From Methanoregulaceae archaeon UXB-2016 (GTDB lineage Archaea; Halobacteriota; Methanomicrobia; Methanomicrobiales; Methanospirillaceae): a stretch of 39,061 nucleotides of DNA. The stretch is taken from NCBI GenBank assembly GCA_004332335.1, contig SISS01000031.1, positions 1-39,061 on the forward strand, read 5' to 3'. This document shows positions 8,428 to 16,514 of the stretch, in pieces (the first letter of the stretch is position 1; every line of letters begins with the position of its first letter). The position numbers were made by a program, and so were the translations under genes. The notes under the pieces were generated by a model that saw only the letters and a list, made by a program, of their open reading frames with translations, was not told where the DNA came from and made no database searches.

Positions 8428-9206
8428 GGGCGGACCGCAACGATCTGGAGTCGGACCATCGGCACTCGGACCGTACCATCGGGTTCGGGCGGGTGATCGG
8501 CGAGATAGCCGTCGACGATCGCGTCGATGAAGGCGTCACGCTGCTCAACGGGCACGTCCTCTGTATAGAGGAGCCAGGTGGTGCGGACCCAGCCAGCAAG
8601 GCCGTCCCGGCCCTGCTGGACCATGGTCTTCGGGTACATGGAGACCTCGACCGGCTCAAGACCGGCACCGGCGAGAAGGTCCCGGTACGTCTTGCCGTCA
8701 AGGAAGGCATAACGCAGGCCCTGTTTGGGGAAGAACGGCTTCCATCGGTCCGAGGCGATCAGGTCTTCGAGGACTCTCAGGATCGGGGCCGCATTGCCGG
8801 CACCGCCCATCTGCAGGACGGCTCGGCCCCCCGGTCGGAGGGCGCGAGCGATCCCGTTCAGGATCCGGCCCTGCCCCGGAGCCCAGTGGAGGGCCGCGTT
8901 CGAGAAGATCCGGTCGAAGCCGGCCCGGAACGGGATCGCCTGCATATCGGCGAGGACGAATTCGAGGGTCGGGCGGCGCCCATACTTCGCCCGCGCATGA
9001 ATCACCATCGCCGGCGAGGCATCGAGGCCCACGACGTGCCCTTCAGGGATCCGCCCTGCGATCGCGGCCGTCACCCGCCCATCACCCGACCCGAGGTCGA
9101 GGAGCACTTCGTCGCCGGCGAGCTCGAGCAGGGGGATCACCTCGTCGGCCCAGGTTGCCTGGGCCCGGGCGTTTCGGCCGTAGTCCTGGGGGTCCCAACA
9201 GGGCAT
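8424..9206 (-). CDS. Class I SAM-dependent methyltransferase, trans-aconitate methyltransferase-like
   Basis: A 260-residue small-molecule-type methyltransferase. WDPQDYGRNA at the N-terminus resembles the WNPxxY opening of trans-aconitate methyltransferase (Tam). The SAM motif I is DLGSGDG (37-43), followed by GLDASPAMV, and SNAALHWAPG matches the Tam-like ANASLQW segment. True substrate unknown. Start chosen at the ATG before PCWDPQ, because further upstream the frame runs into a divergent gene and loses similarity. It lies between ksgA and the HemK2-type gene, which are neighbours in many archaea, so it may be a later insertion. It is coupled to HemK2 through a 4-bp overlap. Confidence 0.82.
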   Translation of the reverse strand: MPCWDPQDYGRNARAQATWADEVIPLLELAGDEVLLDLGSGDGRVTAAIAGRIPEGHVVGLDASPAMVIHARAKYGRRPTLEFVLADMQAIPFRAGFDRIFSNAALHWAPGQGRILNGIARALRPGGRAVLQMGGAGNAAPILRVLEDLIASDRWKPFFPKQGLRYAFLDGKTYRDLLAGAGLEPVEVSMYPKTMVQQGRDGLAGWVRTTWLLYTEDVPVEQRDAFIDAIVDGYLADHPPEPDGTVRVPMVRLQIVAVRP

Positions 9207-9290
9207 GAGAGAGGGTCCGCGCCGTTCCGAGATAATCCTCCCGTTCCAGGACCGTGGGCTTTTTCCGCCTCCTCGCACAGAAGGGAGACA

Positions 9291-9503
9291 ATGCTCGTAT
9301 TTCGCTGTCGTGACATCGGCAACAATGACTGCGTCTTCGAAGCGCGCGAAGCGACCGAGGAGGAGCTCGTGGCCAAGATCCGGGCCCATTACCGGGAGCA
9401 CTACGGGGCCGGCCTCATGCCCCCCACGTTGCTCGACCGGGTTCTGCGTGCGGTCCGGTTCGAACCGGAGCCTACTGGGGCCCAGGAGCCACCAGGTTCG
9501 TGA
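9291..9503 (+). CDS. DUF1059 family small protein
   Basis: A 70-residue protein beginning MLVFRCRDIGNNDCVFEA, followed by TEEELVAKIRAHYREHYG. This is the DUF1059 pattern (CxDxG...C.F...TEEEL...I..H....H). The two cysteines and the histidines suggest metal binding, but the function is unknown. The ATG at 9291 follows an AAGGGAG ribosome binding site. It is transcribed away from the Tam-like gene across an 84-bp gap. Its last 32 bp overlap, tail to tail, the 3' end of ksgA. The tail past about residue 55 is weakly conserved in kind and may have been shaped by the overlap. Confidence 0.82.
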   Translation: MLVFRCRDIGNNDCVFEAREATEEELVAKIRAHYREHYGAGLMPPTLLDRVLRAVRFEPEPTGAQEPPGS

Positions 9504-10257
9504 TCGTGGCAAAGTCCTCGAGATAGAGGGCCTCGGGCCGGCTCGTGAGCACCTCGTCGGGGAGTGTTGCCAGGAGCCGCTGCACGGTCTCCCCGCCGAG
9601 GATGCCGGATGCGGCCTTCAGGCCGTTCCGGACGGTCTTGCGCCGTTGCATGAAGAGCGCCCCGACCATGCGGGCGTAGACCTTTCGGTCCGCGATCGGG
9701 AAGAGCGGGCCCCTCGGCGTGATCCGGACCACCATAGAGTCGACCGCGGGAGGCGGCGTGAACGCCGACGGCGGGAGAACGAAGCAGGCCTCGACACGGG
9801 CGAAGCTCTGGACCATCACAGAGAGCCGGCCGCAGTCGGACGTCCCGACGTGGGCCTGCATCCGCTCGGCGAACTCCCGCTGGAACATCAGCACGGCCGC
9901 CTCGTATCCCGTCTCGAGAAGGCGGAAGACGACGGGGGACGAGATCGAGAACGGAAGGTTCGCGACCATCAGCTCGAACGCGGGCCAGGGGCACCGGGCT
10001 GCGTCGCCCTCGTGCAACACGAGCCGGCCGGCGGCGATCTCGGGGGCGAACCGCTCGGCAAGATGCTTGAGGAGGAGGCGGTCGTACTCGATCGCCTCGA
10101 CCGCGGCGCCGCCCTCGAGGAGTGCCGCCGTCAGAGTGCCCTTCCCGGGCCCGATCTCCAGGACGCGCCGGTCCTCGACCGGGTAGGCGTCGACGATCCG
10201 TGCCACGGCCCCGTGGTCGTTCAGAAAGTGCTGGTCGTGCCTAGCGCCCATACGCAT
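9472..10257 (-). CDS. ksgA: 16S rRNA dimethyladenosine transferase KsgA/Dim1
   Basis: A 261-residue enzyme that dimethylates the two adjacent adenosines in the 3' terminal hairpin of 16S rRNA, using SAM, late in small-subunit assembly. Features: DQHFL near the start (8-12), motif I EIGPGKG (34-40), acidic E57 after motif I, and the catalytic NLPFSISSP (100-108) matching the family's NLPY-x-I-S-S. The C-terminal helical domain has the FMQRRKTVRNGL segment. Archaeal operons often run L21e, rpoF, DUF655, ksgA, hemK2. Here the same strand and order are kept, but plus-strand genes lie between DUF655 and ksgA. Start options at 10257 and 10251 differ by two residues. Confidence 0.95.
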   Translation of the reverse strand: MRMGARHDQHFLNDHGAVARIVDAYPVEDRRVLEIGPGKGTLTAALLEGGAAVEAIEYDRLLLKHLAERFAPEIAAGRLVLHEGDAARCPWPAFELMVANLPFSISSPVVFRLLETGYEAAVLMFQREFAERMQAHVGTSDCGRLSVMVQSFARVEACFVLPPSAFTPPPAVDSMVVRITPRGPLFPIADRKVYARMVGALFMQRRKTVRNGLKAASGILGGETVQRLLATLPDEVLTSRPEALYLEDFATITNLVAPGPQ

Positions 10258-10401
10258 GCCTCGCTCGTCTCCGGAATTCCTCGCTCCATTGTCGGTCCCG
10301 GGGCATACGTTGCCGTGGATCGGTTATCAAGATGTGGTCTATGCCCCGGCAAGGGGGAGCTGAGCAGGCCGTCATCCCGAAGACGGGAGAAGAGACCTAT
10401 T

Positions 10402-11017
10402 ATGTGGTACCCTGATCCGGCCCACATGAACGGAGGAGACGATCATGCCCCGGTTGCTCTCGATGCCATCATGACCCGGCGCAGCGTCAGGAAGTACTCC
10501 GATCGACAGATCTCCGATTCGGCACTGGAGCAGATCGTTCAGGCCAGGATCCATGCCCCCTCTGCCCTGGGACTGCAGCCCTGGAGCTGTATCATTGTAC
10601 TGGACCAGGCCTCCCCGGATCACAACTCGAACTATTGCCTGTTGATCATGAAGAAGGCGATGGAGTGTAGCAGCGGCGGGAAGACGGAGGAGTCCAGGGC
10701 ACTGCTCGTCACAGAGGGTTACTCGATCTACTATCATGCCCCGACCGTGATCATGATCATCGGAAAGACCCGGAACGGGTTCCCGGAGATCGACTGCGCC
10801 CTCCGCGCGGAGAACATGACGCTGGCCACGCACGCGCTCTGAGCCGGAGGCTTCTGGATCGGTTCGACGGAGGTTTGCGTACGGCAATGAGGAGTTGATG
10901 GCCGGATTCGGTATCCCGGATGGCTACGGCCCGGGGGGCACCATCGTCTTCGGATACCCGGGAGAAGAGCCCAAGGCCCGCGAGAAAAACAAGCCCTTCG
11001 TCAAATGGATCCGGTGA
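10402..11017 (+). pseudogene. Nitroreductase family gene, broken by a nonsense codon and a frameshift
   Basis: The N-terminal frame has the nitroreductase opening IMTRRSVRKYSDRQISDSAL, then APSALGLQPWS (FMN-binding region) and a conserved stretch ending ENMTLATHAL. There TGA at 10840-10842 stands where a glycine codon (GGA) is expected. Reading on in the same frame gives AGGFWIGSTE, then a second stop. The C-terminal part continues in another frame from about 10885: AYGNEELMAGFGIP, GYGPGGTIVFGYPGEEPKA, and FVKWIR, ending at 11015-11017. Thus one substitution and one single-base indel near 10874-10886 disable an otherwise intact gene. Family members are FMN-dependent NAD(P)H oxidoreductases. 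Sequencing error is the main alternative. Confidence 0.85.
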
Positions 11018-11241
11018 GGGCATCCGGTCCATTTATTCGGTTCTGCAGAAAGAGTGGCAACGATCCACAGAGAGGAGTACGGTCCACCCTGGCGCATATT
11101 CGGAGAAACTCAGGAGGACCAACCATTCGATATCTCCGGCAACCGGAAGATAATTGAAGGGCTATCCGGCCCCGGAGCGTGCGTACGATTCGTCGATCCC
11201 ATGTATGGCCGTCTTTCCCCCACGTGCAGATCCGACAGGCA

Positions 11242-11253
11242 TGTTAATACGAC
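11242..11253 (+). promoter_or_regulatory. Candidate TATA box for the 11283 membrane-protein gene
   Basis: TGTTAATACGAC centred about 35 nt before the ATG at 11283 would give a 5' leader of about 10-15 nt. It is the only AT-rich element in this stretch. Weak match to the archaeal TATA consensus. Confidence 0.35.
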
Positions 11254-11282
11254 CAGGGAGACCTCCGTCTCAGGACGGGATC

Positions 11283-11759
11283 ATGCCAGACGAGGACCGG
11301 TCGCCGGAGCAGCAGGCCGACGCTCTCCAGCGCTTCTTCATCTGGCCGTTCTTCCTCTCCCTCACCATCGGGATTCCCTTCTGCATCTACAAGCTCCTTT
11401 TCGGCCTCTCCGCGGCCCGAAGTGGGACGCCGGCACTCGTCCTGTTGGGCCTGGTCTTGGTCGCGTGGGCCTGCGCCGACCTCCTGATGAATGCCGGCCG
11501 ATCGATCTATGACCTCGCCGGCCGCCCCGCTCCGTTCGAGTACTGCACCATCGCGCAGATCGGTCGGGCGTTCGGGCGACCGACGGTCTTTCTCGCAATC
11601 GACACATTCCTCTCGTTCGGGGCGATCTGCGTGATGCTCTGGTCCGGCTGGATCGGACGCCTGCCGCTCGTCGAGATAACCCTGTGGAACGGGGCCACCA
11701 CACTGAACCTGATCAGCCTTTCGCTCGTCTCGTTGTACAACGAGATGAGGAAGGTGTGA
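11283..11759 (+). CDS. Small four-helix membrane protein of unknown function
   Basis: A 158-residue protein. I do not recognise the family. After a charged, glutamine-rich N-terminus (MPDEDRSPEQQ) there are four hydrophobic segments at roughly 18-41, 49-67, 101-121 and 130-152, with a short polar C-terminus YNEMRKV. The loop between helices 2 and 3 holds GRSIYDLAGRPAPFEY. Start: ATG at 11283 is chosen because the upstream in-frame residues are proline/arginine-rich and not membrane-like. The gene sits on the opposite strand within a conserved archaeal ribosomal/ksgA gene row, next to a decayed nitroreductase, so it is likely an accessory insertion. Confidence 0.65.
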   Translation: MPDEDRSPEQQADALQRFFIWPFFLSLTIGIPFCIYKLLFGLSAARSGTPALVLLGLVLVAWACADLLMNAGRSIYDLAGRPAPFEYCTIAQIGRAFGRPTVFLAIDTFLSFGAICVMLWSGWIGRLPLVEITLWNGATTLNLISLSLVSLYNEMRKV

Positions 11760-12097
11760 GACCATCACCGTGGGGGCGGGATATGCTGCATCCGTCCGGC
11801 GTGCAATCACTCGAGGGTGCCGACGTCCTCCGCTTCAGGTATGCCGTATGCCGGGGGGACGAGCCAATCCGATCGCCGGCAACGCCGATGTTTGGACGGT
11901 CACCGGAGCAGCGCAGCCCCTTCGAGATCGTGGCCCGGTGCTCCGGAGAGCGGAGATTTCGAGCAGAGAACAGCTTTCGGGAGAAGAGAGGCGAACTGGA
12001 AGATCGATCCGCGTGAGCCGGGCCATGCGCTACGGCTCAGCGAAAACCTTCGTCAAAATACGAGAGTCTCCGGATGATCCGGAAAGCGAACCCACCT
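11760..12097. other. 338-bp intergenic region, no gene seen
   Basis: It lies between the convergent membrane-protein gene and DUF655. Several open frames exist because the DNA is GC-rich, but none has a start, motif or codon bias like its neighbours. No tRNA cloverleaf, T-tract terminator or repeat was recognised. Confidence 0.5.
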
Positions 12098-12658
12098 CTA
12101 CTTCGAGGTGAAGAGATGATACTTCACATCGGGGTCCTGGAGTTCCTCGAGAATCCGGTCGATGACCATCCGCTCCGGGTGCGGAATACCCTTGATCCGG
12201 CTTGAGATATCCGCGAACGACTCGAACGGCTTCTTCTCCCGCGCCGCGAGCACCTCCCACATCAGTTTCTTGCCGATGCCAGGGAGCAGATGGAGCATGT
12301 GGAGTTTCGGGCTGATCGAGATCGACCGATTGAAGAACTGGACGAAGTTGGACTCCTTCTCGTGGACCAGCTGGTCGACCACGTACGGGAGTTCGAGCTT
12401 CGCCACCTGGGTCAGGTCCTGGTAGAAGATGCGGCGCTTCACGCGCTCGATCTTCTCGCGTTCGCCGTCGCCGATGTAGACTCGCTCGTGGATCTTGATC
12501 TCGGTCTTCTTCGGAACGAGCTCGAGCAGTTTGAACTGCTCGCTCCCGACCGCCTGGACGACCGGCTCACGCCGGAAACCGGACCGCAGGTCATCGTGAT
12601 TCCCCTTGAGGAGGACATCGAGCACGACCGCGTTCAGCTCCTTCTTGTCGGTCTTCAT
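12098..12658 (-). CDS. DUF655 family RNA-binding-like protein
   Basis: A 186-residue protein of DUF655/COG1491, an archaeal family with an N-terminal OB-like beta domain (VLDVLLKGN, then LVPKKTEIKIHERVYIGDG) and a C-terminal helix-hairpin-helix region. The hairpin is visible as LLPGIGKKLMWEVL (124-137). Helix-hairpin-helix motifs bind nucleic acid backbones non-specifically. The function is not known; constant linkage to L21e, rpoF and ksgA suggests a part in ribosome or transcription metabolism. It starts 10 bp after rpoF, so the two are in one operon. It is the last gene of the run before the plus-strand insertion. Confidence 0.9.
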   Translation of the reverse strand: MKTDKKELNAVVLDVLLKGNHDDLRSGFRREPVVQAVGSEQFKLLELVPKKTEIKIHERVYIGDGEREKIERVKRRIFYQDLTQVAKLELPYVVDQLVHEKESNFVQFFNRSISISPKLHMLHLLPGIGKKLMWEVLAAREKKPFESFADISSRIKGIPHPERMVIDRILEELQDPDVKYHLFTSK

Positions 12659-12668
12659 TAAGCCACAC

Positions 12669-13019
12669 TCAGAAGTGGGTGAGCACGATCTCGATGATCT
12701 GATCCAGTTCCTCGCCTGTAAGCGTGAACCGCTCCTTCGCGTAGATGGCGCGAAGCTCGTCCCGGGAGCGCGGCATCAGGTTCGCGATGCGGTATGCGAT
12801 CTCGGGACGCATCTTCTCGAGGCCCGTGAGGGCCTCGACGAGTGCCTGGGCCTTCTCGGACGTCGTCTTGGCGAGCAGGTTTGCATGCTCGATCGAACGC
12901 CGGAGCTCGTACGACATCTCCCTCTCGAGGCCGAGCCGATCGGCCTCGACACGGAGCAGGACCTCCCTGACTTCAGGGAGGGTGACCTTCTCCTCGGACT
13001 GCACCGCCTTGACCTTCAT
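12669..13019 (-). CDS. rpoF: DNA-directed RNA polymerase subunit F (Rpb4)
   Basis: A 116-residue Rpb4/RpoF homologue. With RpoE it forms the stalk of archaeal RNA polymerase, which binds emerging RNA and aids open-complex formation. The sequence shows the typical N-terminal VTLPEVREVL, the helical middle SYELRRSIEHANLLAKTT and the HRDC-like C-terminus with LMPRSRDELRAIYAKERFTL. It is followed 10 bp later by DUF655 and preceded by L21e with a 64-bp gap. The standard archaeal order L21e-rpoF-DUF655 is kept. Confidence 0.94.
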   Translation of the reverse strand: MKVKAVQSEEKVTLPEVREVLLRVEADRLGLEREMSYELRRSIEHANLLAKTTSEKAQALVEALTGLEKMRPEIAYRIANLMPRSRDELRAIYAKERFTLTGEELDQIIEIVLTHF

Positions 13020-13083
13020 GTATAACCTGCCGTAGGCTTGTATTCTCCCGCGCGGAAGTTAGATGTTGTGTTTCGTATCGCAC

Positions 13084-13377
13084 TCAGAGGCGCTGGGCCT
13101 TCAGGTGCTGGGGGCGCGCGATTACGATCTTGTCGGCGTTGCCGTCTTTGATCGTGAGCATCCAGGCCCGACCGCGCTGCCCGATCACCTTGCCGGTCTT
13201 CCCGTGGAAGCGCCGGTGGGGCATTCCCTTCTGGACTGAGGGCTCGCAGACAATGTGAACCGCCTGTCCGACCTCAAACCGCTGGATCAGGGCCGTGACG
13301 GGCTGAATGCCGCGCTTCCGGAGATCCTTCTTGAACTTATACCGCGTCTTCTTCCGCGGACCGTTGTGATGTGCCAT
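13084..13377 (-). CDS. rpl21e: 50S ribosomal protein L21e
   Basis: A 97-residue protein with the family start MAHHNGPRKKTRYKFKKDLR, then VHIVCEPSVQKGMPHRRFHGKTG and VIGQRGRAW, the SH3-like barrel of L21e. It sits on the large subunit near the 5S rRNA. The start is fixed by the conserved N-terminus, and as a result the first 41 bp overlap the 3' end of pus10 in a different frame. That is a longer overlap than the 1-8 bp typical of its neighbours. Confidence 0.95.
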   Translation of the reverse strand: MAHHNGPRKKTRYKFKKDLRKRGIQPVTALIQRFEVGQAVHIVCEPSVQKGMPHRRFHGKTGKVIGQRGRAWMLTIKDGNADKIVIARPQHLKAQRL

Positions 13378-14611
13378 CGTTCTCTTCCTCCGTCGGGTCT
13401 TGGACCAGGACGACGTCGAGGCGGCTTACCCGCGCAGGCTGACCGATCTCTTCGGCGAAACTCGGGCGGGTTCGCCCCCCGTCGCCGGAGATCAGCTCCT
13501 TGATGTAGAGTCCGGCCTCACCGAGGACCTCGACCAGAACACCAGCCCCCTCCCGTCCGAGATACTGAATATCCAGGACAGTCCGATCGCGTACCTTGTC
13601 CGCCCGGCGATGAGCGACCCGTGCAGGGGTGCGCTGCTTGATCGTGACCCCCCTGAGGGCCGAAAGGGCGGATTCGATGACGTCATCGGAGAGTGCGCCG
13701 TCTACCTCGACTAGAATCCTGTATTTTTTATGCGATCGGCTCGACTTAAGGGTTTCCACCTCGGACCGTACTGCCGGCCGAACGAGGTCCACCTCGACCC
13801 GCCCCGCGGCAGAGTCGTTGACCGCGGACTCGAGCGCGGGAATATCGAGGGTGCGCCGCCGCGGGCTCACGATCTCGAGGATGAAGGGGCGCCCCGTGCC
13901 GATCATCCGGGCGTCGATATCCTCGCGTCCCGAGCCGTGGAGCACGGCTCCGTCGGCCTCGAGGGCGGCCATGATCGGCCGGCCAATCAGCTCCTCGACC
14001 GAGTCGGGATACTGTTTGCCCGTGAAGTTGCAGCGCTCGCACCCGGCCCCGCGGCAGGCCCGGCAGTCCCAGTGGGTCTGCGGGATCCCGCGCTCGAACT
14101 TGCGGTACCGGCCGTAGATGAAGAGGGGCGAGCGCTGGACCTCGACCGTGCCGCTCGAGATCTCGAGCAGCACGACCACGTCGGGGTGCTGGAAGTCCAC
14201 CAGCCGCCCCGTTCGCGCCGAGACCCGCTTTCCGACCTCGCGATTCATCTCGGACTTCATGGGTTCGGCGTGGGTGAGGGAGAGGTCGGACCAGACCATC
14301 TCCTCGCACTCGGCCAGCAGGGGGGGCACTCTCGTCCCGACCAGGAAGGTCGCGTACTCGAGCCCCTCGAGCGCGGCGACAACCCGGTCGGCCCAGATGT
14401 CGAGTTCGTCGAGAAGACCGCTGCAGACGCAGCAGTCGCCGGCTGGCGGGGTATACGGTTCGTGCCGTTCGATCGCCCGGGCGATCCTAAGCGAACGGCC
14501 GCGTTCCACATTCGATAGGCCGTGCGAGCGCTTGCCGAAGAATCGCCCGAGGCAGGCGTCGCAGCAGTCTCCGAACGCGAGGATCGCGTCAACATCCTCT
14601 GAGACAGTCAA
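13337..14611 (-). CDS. pus10: tRNA pseudouridine synthase Pus10
   Basis: A 424-residue enzyme making pseudouridine 55, and in archaea also 54, in the T-loop of tRNA. N-terminal zinc-type cysteines occur as C17/C20 (CDAC) and C60/C63 (CVC), with a further Cys cluster at C183-C194 (CRACRGAGCERC). The catalytic region is GREDIDARMIGTGRPF (from residue 228), with the invariant Asp in the REDxDxR motif. The C-terminal part includes KQRTPARVAHRRADKVR and a final FAEEIGQPARVSRLDV. Its ATG overlaps the end of trmY by 4 bp. The C-terminal about 20 residues (acidic, EEENDGTSQ) overlap the L21e start and are probably not conserved. Confidence 0.94.
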   Translation of the reverse strand: MTVSEDVDAILAFGDCCDACLGRFFGKRSHGLSNVERGRSLRIARAIERHEPYTPPAGDCCVCSGLLDELDIWADRVVAALEGLEYATFLVGTRVPPLLAECEEMVWSDLSLTHAEPMKSEMNREVGKRVSARTGRLVDFQHPDVVVLLEISSGTVEVQRSPLFIYGRYRKFERGIPQTHWDCRACRGAGCERCNFTGKQYPDSVEELIGRPIMAALEADGAVLHGSGREDIDARMIGTGRPFILEIVSPRRRTLDIPALESAVNDSAAGRVEVDLVRPAVRSEVETLKSSRSHKKYRILVEVDGALSDDVIESALSALRGVTIKQRTPARVAHRRADKVRDRTVLDIQYLGREGAGVLVEVLGEAGLYIKELISGDGGRTRPSFAEEIGQPARVSRLDVVLVQDPTEEENDGTSQRSAEEDAV

Positions 14612-15177
14612 GGTATTCTCCGGTCGAGCTCGTTGAGGAGCACGGTGATGGTGTGATCGGCATGGAGCGAGCGCGGACTGACCGAGTACCGCGGCAGATC
14701 CTGCACAAGCGCCTGTTCGTCCTCGTCGAAATTCAGGTGGTCCGAGAGGAGATAGGCCTCCGGAAGCTCCCCGGCGCCCCGGACGTCCTCGCCCGCTTCG
14801 TCGAGGAGCGCGAACGAGTGATCCCCGAGCAGGCGGGCGAGTCCCCCCTCGCGGACCGAGACGCCCTTCGTCGACTCGCGGAACTCCGGCCCTGCGACTA
14901 GCTCGAGGGCCTTCTTGATCAGGGAGCCGGCCGAACGCTCGTCGGGACTCAGGTAGCGGACCCGGTCCCCCTCGAACCGGATCGTCTTCTCGGGTCCGGG
15001 CTCGCCGCGGAGGACGAGGTAGCAGACCACGTCGCGCCGGAGATCATGCGAGAGAAAGAACGAGGTGTTGACCGCACGACAGAGCACGTCCATTCGGCCG
15101 GCCCCACCGGGCATATCGTTGAACGACCAGGACCCATCGGTCCTGGCCCGGTGGCCGATCACGGCAAAGACAGGCAT
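14608..15177 (-). CDS. trmY: tRNA pseudouridine-54 N1-methyltransferase TrmY
   Basis: A 189-residue SPOUT-fold methyltransferase (DUF358). It methylates pseudouridine 54 of archaeal tRNA to N1-methylpseudouridine with SAM. Diagnostic parts: the N-terminal IGHRARTDGSWSFNDMPGG, the central LSPDERSAGSLIKKAL, the knot region AYLLSDHLNFDEDE, and the C-terminal SPRSLHADHTITVLLNELDR. Directly upstream of pus10 with a 4-bp overlap, so the enzyme that makes the pseudouridine and the one that methylates it are translationally coupled. It starts one base after the srp54 stop. Confidence 0.95.
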   Translation of the reverse strand: MPVFAVIGHRARTDGSWSFNDMPGGAGRMDVLCRAVNTSFFLSHDLRRDVVCYLVLRGEPGPEKTIRFEGDRVRYLSPDERSAGSLIKKALELVAGPEFRESTKGVSVREGGLARLLGDHSFALLDEAGEDVRGAGELPEAYLLSDHLNFDEDEQALVQDLPRYSVSPRSLHADHTITVLLNELDRRIP

Positions 15178-15178
15178 C

Positions 15179-16513
15179 TTACTGCTTTCCCGAGAACCGC
15201 TTCATGATCCGCTGCATGTCGAACCGGCCCCCTCCTGCTCCGCGGAAGCCCTTGAGGGCCTTCTGCATGGTCTTGTGGTACCGGAGAAGTTCGCGGACCT
15301 CCTCGACCTGCGCTCCCGAGCCGACCGCGATCCGGTGCGTGCGCGAGGAGTTGATGGTCGAGGGGTCGTCGAGCTCTTTCTTGGTCATCGAGTCCATGAT
15401 GATCCGGTATCGGACCATCTTGGTCCCGGTCACCTCGTAGACCCCATCCGGGATCTCCACCGAGCCGAGGGGGAGCATAGACATGATCTGCTTGAGGGGG
15501 CCCATCCGGTTCACGGCCTCGAGCTGCTTGTACATGTCGCGGAGGGTGAACTTTCCGCGCAGGACCGCGTTGACATCGAGCTCCTCGGCGGAGCCCGAGA
15601 TCGCCTCCTCGGCCCGCTCGACGAGGGACTTGAGGTCCCCCATTCCGAGCAGGCGCGAGATGAACCCGTCGGGATCGAACCGCTCCAGGTCGTCGCTGGT
15701 CTCGCCCGAACCGATGAAGACGATCCCGGCACCGGTCTCGGCCACGGCCGAGAGGGCGCCGCCGCCCTTCGCGGTCCCGTCCATCTTGGTGATGATCACG
15801 CCGTCGATCCCGATCGCCTCGTGGAATCGCCGGGCCTGCTCCTGGGCCTGCTGCCCCAGAGCGGCGTCGATCACGAGCCAGCGGTGGCTCGCCTTCGAGA
15901 GCTCGTTCAGGTCGATGATCTCCTGGATCAGGTCGTCCTCGAGCCCGTGTCGCCCCTGGGTGTCGATGATCACGACCTCGGCCGTCTGGGCCTTCAGAAG
16001 GCCCTCGCGCACGATCTTCCGGGCGTCCTTCTCGTTCGGGTCGCCGATGCAGGGAACGTTTATCCGCTGGCAGAGGCTCGCGAGCTGTTCGAACGCACCG
16101 GGCCGGAAGGTGTCGGCCCCGATCACGGAGACACGGAGCCCCTTGCGCTGGAAGTATCGCGCAAGCTTCGCGGTCGTCGTGGTCTTGCCCGAGCCCTGCA
16201 GCCCGGCCATCAGGATCGTTTGCTTCCCAAGGGCCACCTCGGTCGGCGGACCCATCAGGCCGACGAGCTCCTGGTAGACGATCCGGAGCACGTGCTCGCG
16301 CACGCTCATCCCCTTTGCCGGCTCCTCGTCAAGCGACCTCGCCTTGATCGCCTGCGAGAGGCGCATCACGAGCTTGACGTTGACGTCGGACTGGATCAGG
16401 GCCCTCTGAAGGTCTTTGACCAGGTCTTCGACTGCCGCCCGGTCGACGACGGTCTTGCCGGCGAGTTTCTTCAGGGCGTCCTTGAGTGAGCTTCCGAGCC
16501 GATCGAGCACCAT
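15179..16513 (-). CDS. srp54: Signal recognition particle protein SRP54
   Basis: A 444-residue GTPase that binds 7S RNA and signal sequences and docks with FtsY for co-translational insertion. N domain at 1-90; G domain with GLQGSGKT (104-111), [11 protein letters not shown] and [11 protein letters not shown] (242-252); M domain from about 320 with [14 protein letters not shown] and a final methionine/arginine-rich helix. Two spots differ from the usual consensus. The G3 motif reads DTQGR (184-188) instead of DTAGR, and the RNA-contact stretch reads [11 protein letters not shown] (390-400), where SRxxRIARGSG is normal. The gene is otherwise full length. It begins one base after ftsY ends, so the two SRP GTPases share an operon. 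Confidence 0.96.
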   Translation of the reverse strand: MVLDRLGSSLKDALKKLAGKTVVDRAAVEDLVKDLQRALIQSDVNVKLVMRLSQAIKARSLDEEPAKGMSVREHVLRIVYQELVGLMGPPTEVALGKQTILMAGLQGSGKTTTTAKLARYFQRKGLRVSVIGADTFRPGAFEQLASLCQRINVPCIGDPNEKDARKIVREGLLKAQTAEVVIIDTQGRHGLEDDLIQEIIDLNELSKASHRWLVIDAALGQQAQEQARRFHEAIGIDGVIITKMDGTAKGGGALSAVAETGAGIVFIGSGETSDDLERFDPDGFISRLLGMGDLKSLVERAEEAISGSAEELDVNAVLRGKFTLRDMYKQLEAVNRMGPLKQIMSMLPLGSVEIPDGVYEVTGTKMVRYRIIMDSMTKKELDDPSTINSSRTHRIAVGSGAQVEEVRELLRYHKTMQKALKGFRGAGGGRFDMQRIMKRFSGKQ

Positions 16514-16514
16514 C

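Noticed and set aside
8289-9290. Long upstream extension of the DUF1059 frame
   Set aside because: It runs opposite the Tam-like methyltransferase. The family N-terminus (MLVFRCRDIG) and its ribosome binding site fix the start at 9291.
9457-9476. CGGTTCGAACCG as a tRNA T-arm
   Set aside because: It lies inside the DUF1059 reading frame at the ksgA overlap and has no acceptor or D-arm partners nearby.
10840-10842. In-frame TGA in the nitroreductase as a selenocysteine codon
   Set aside because: The position is Gly in the family, a frameshift follows shortly after, and Methanomicrobiales are not known for selenocysteine use.
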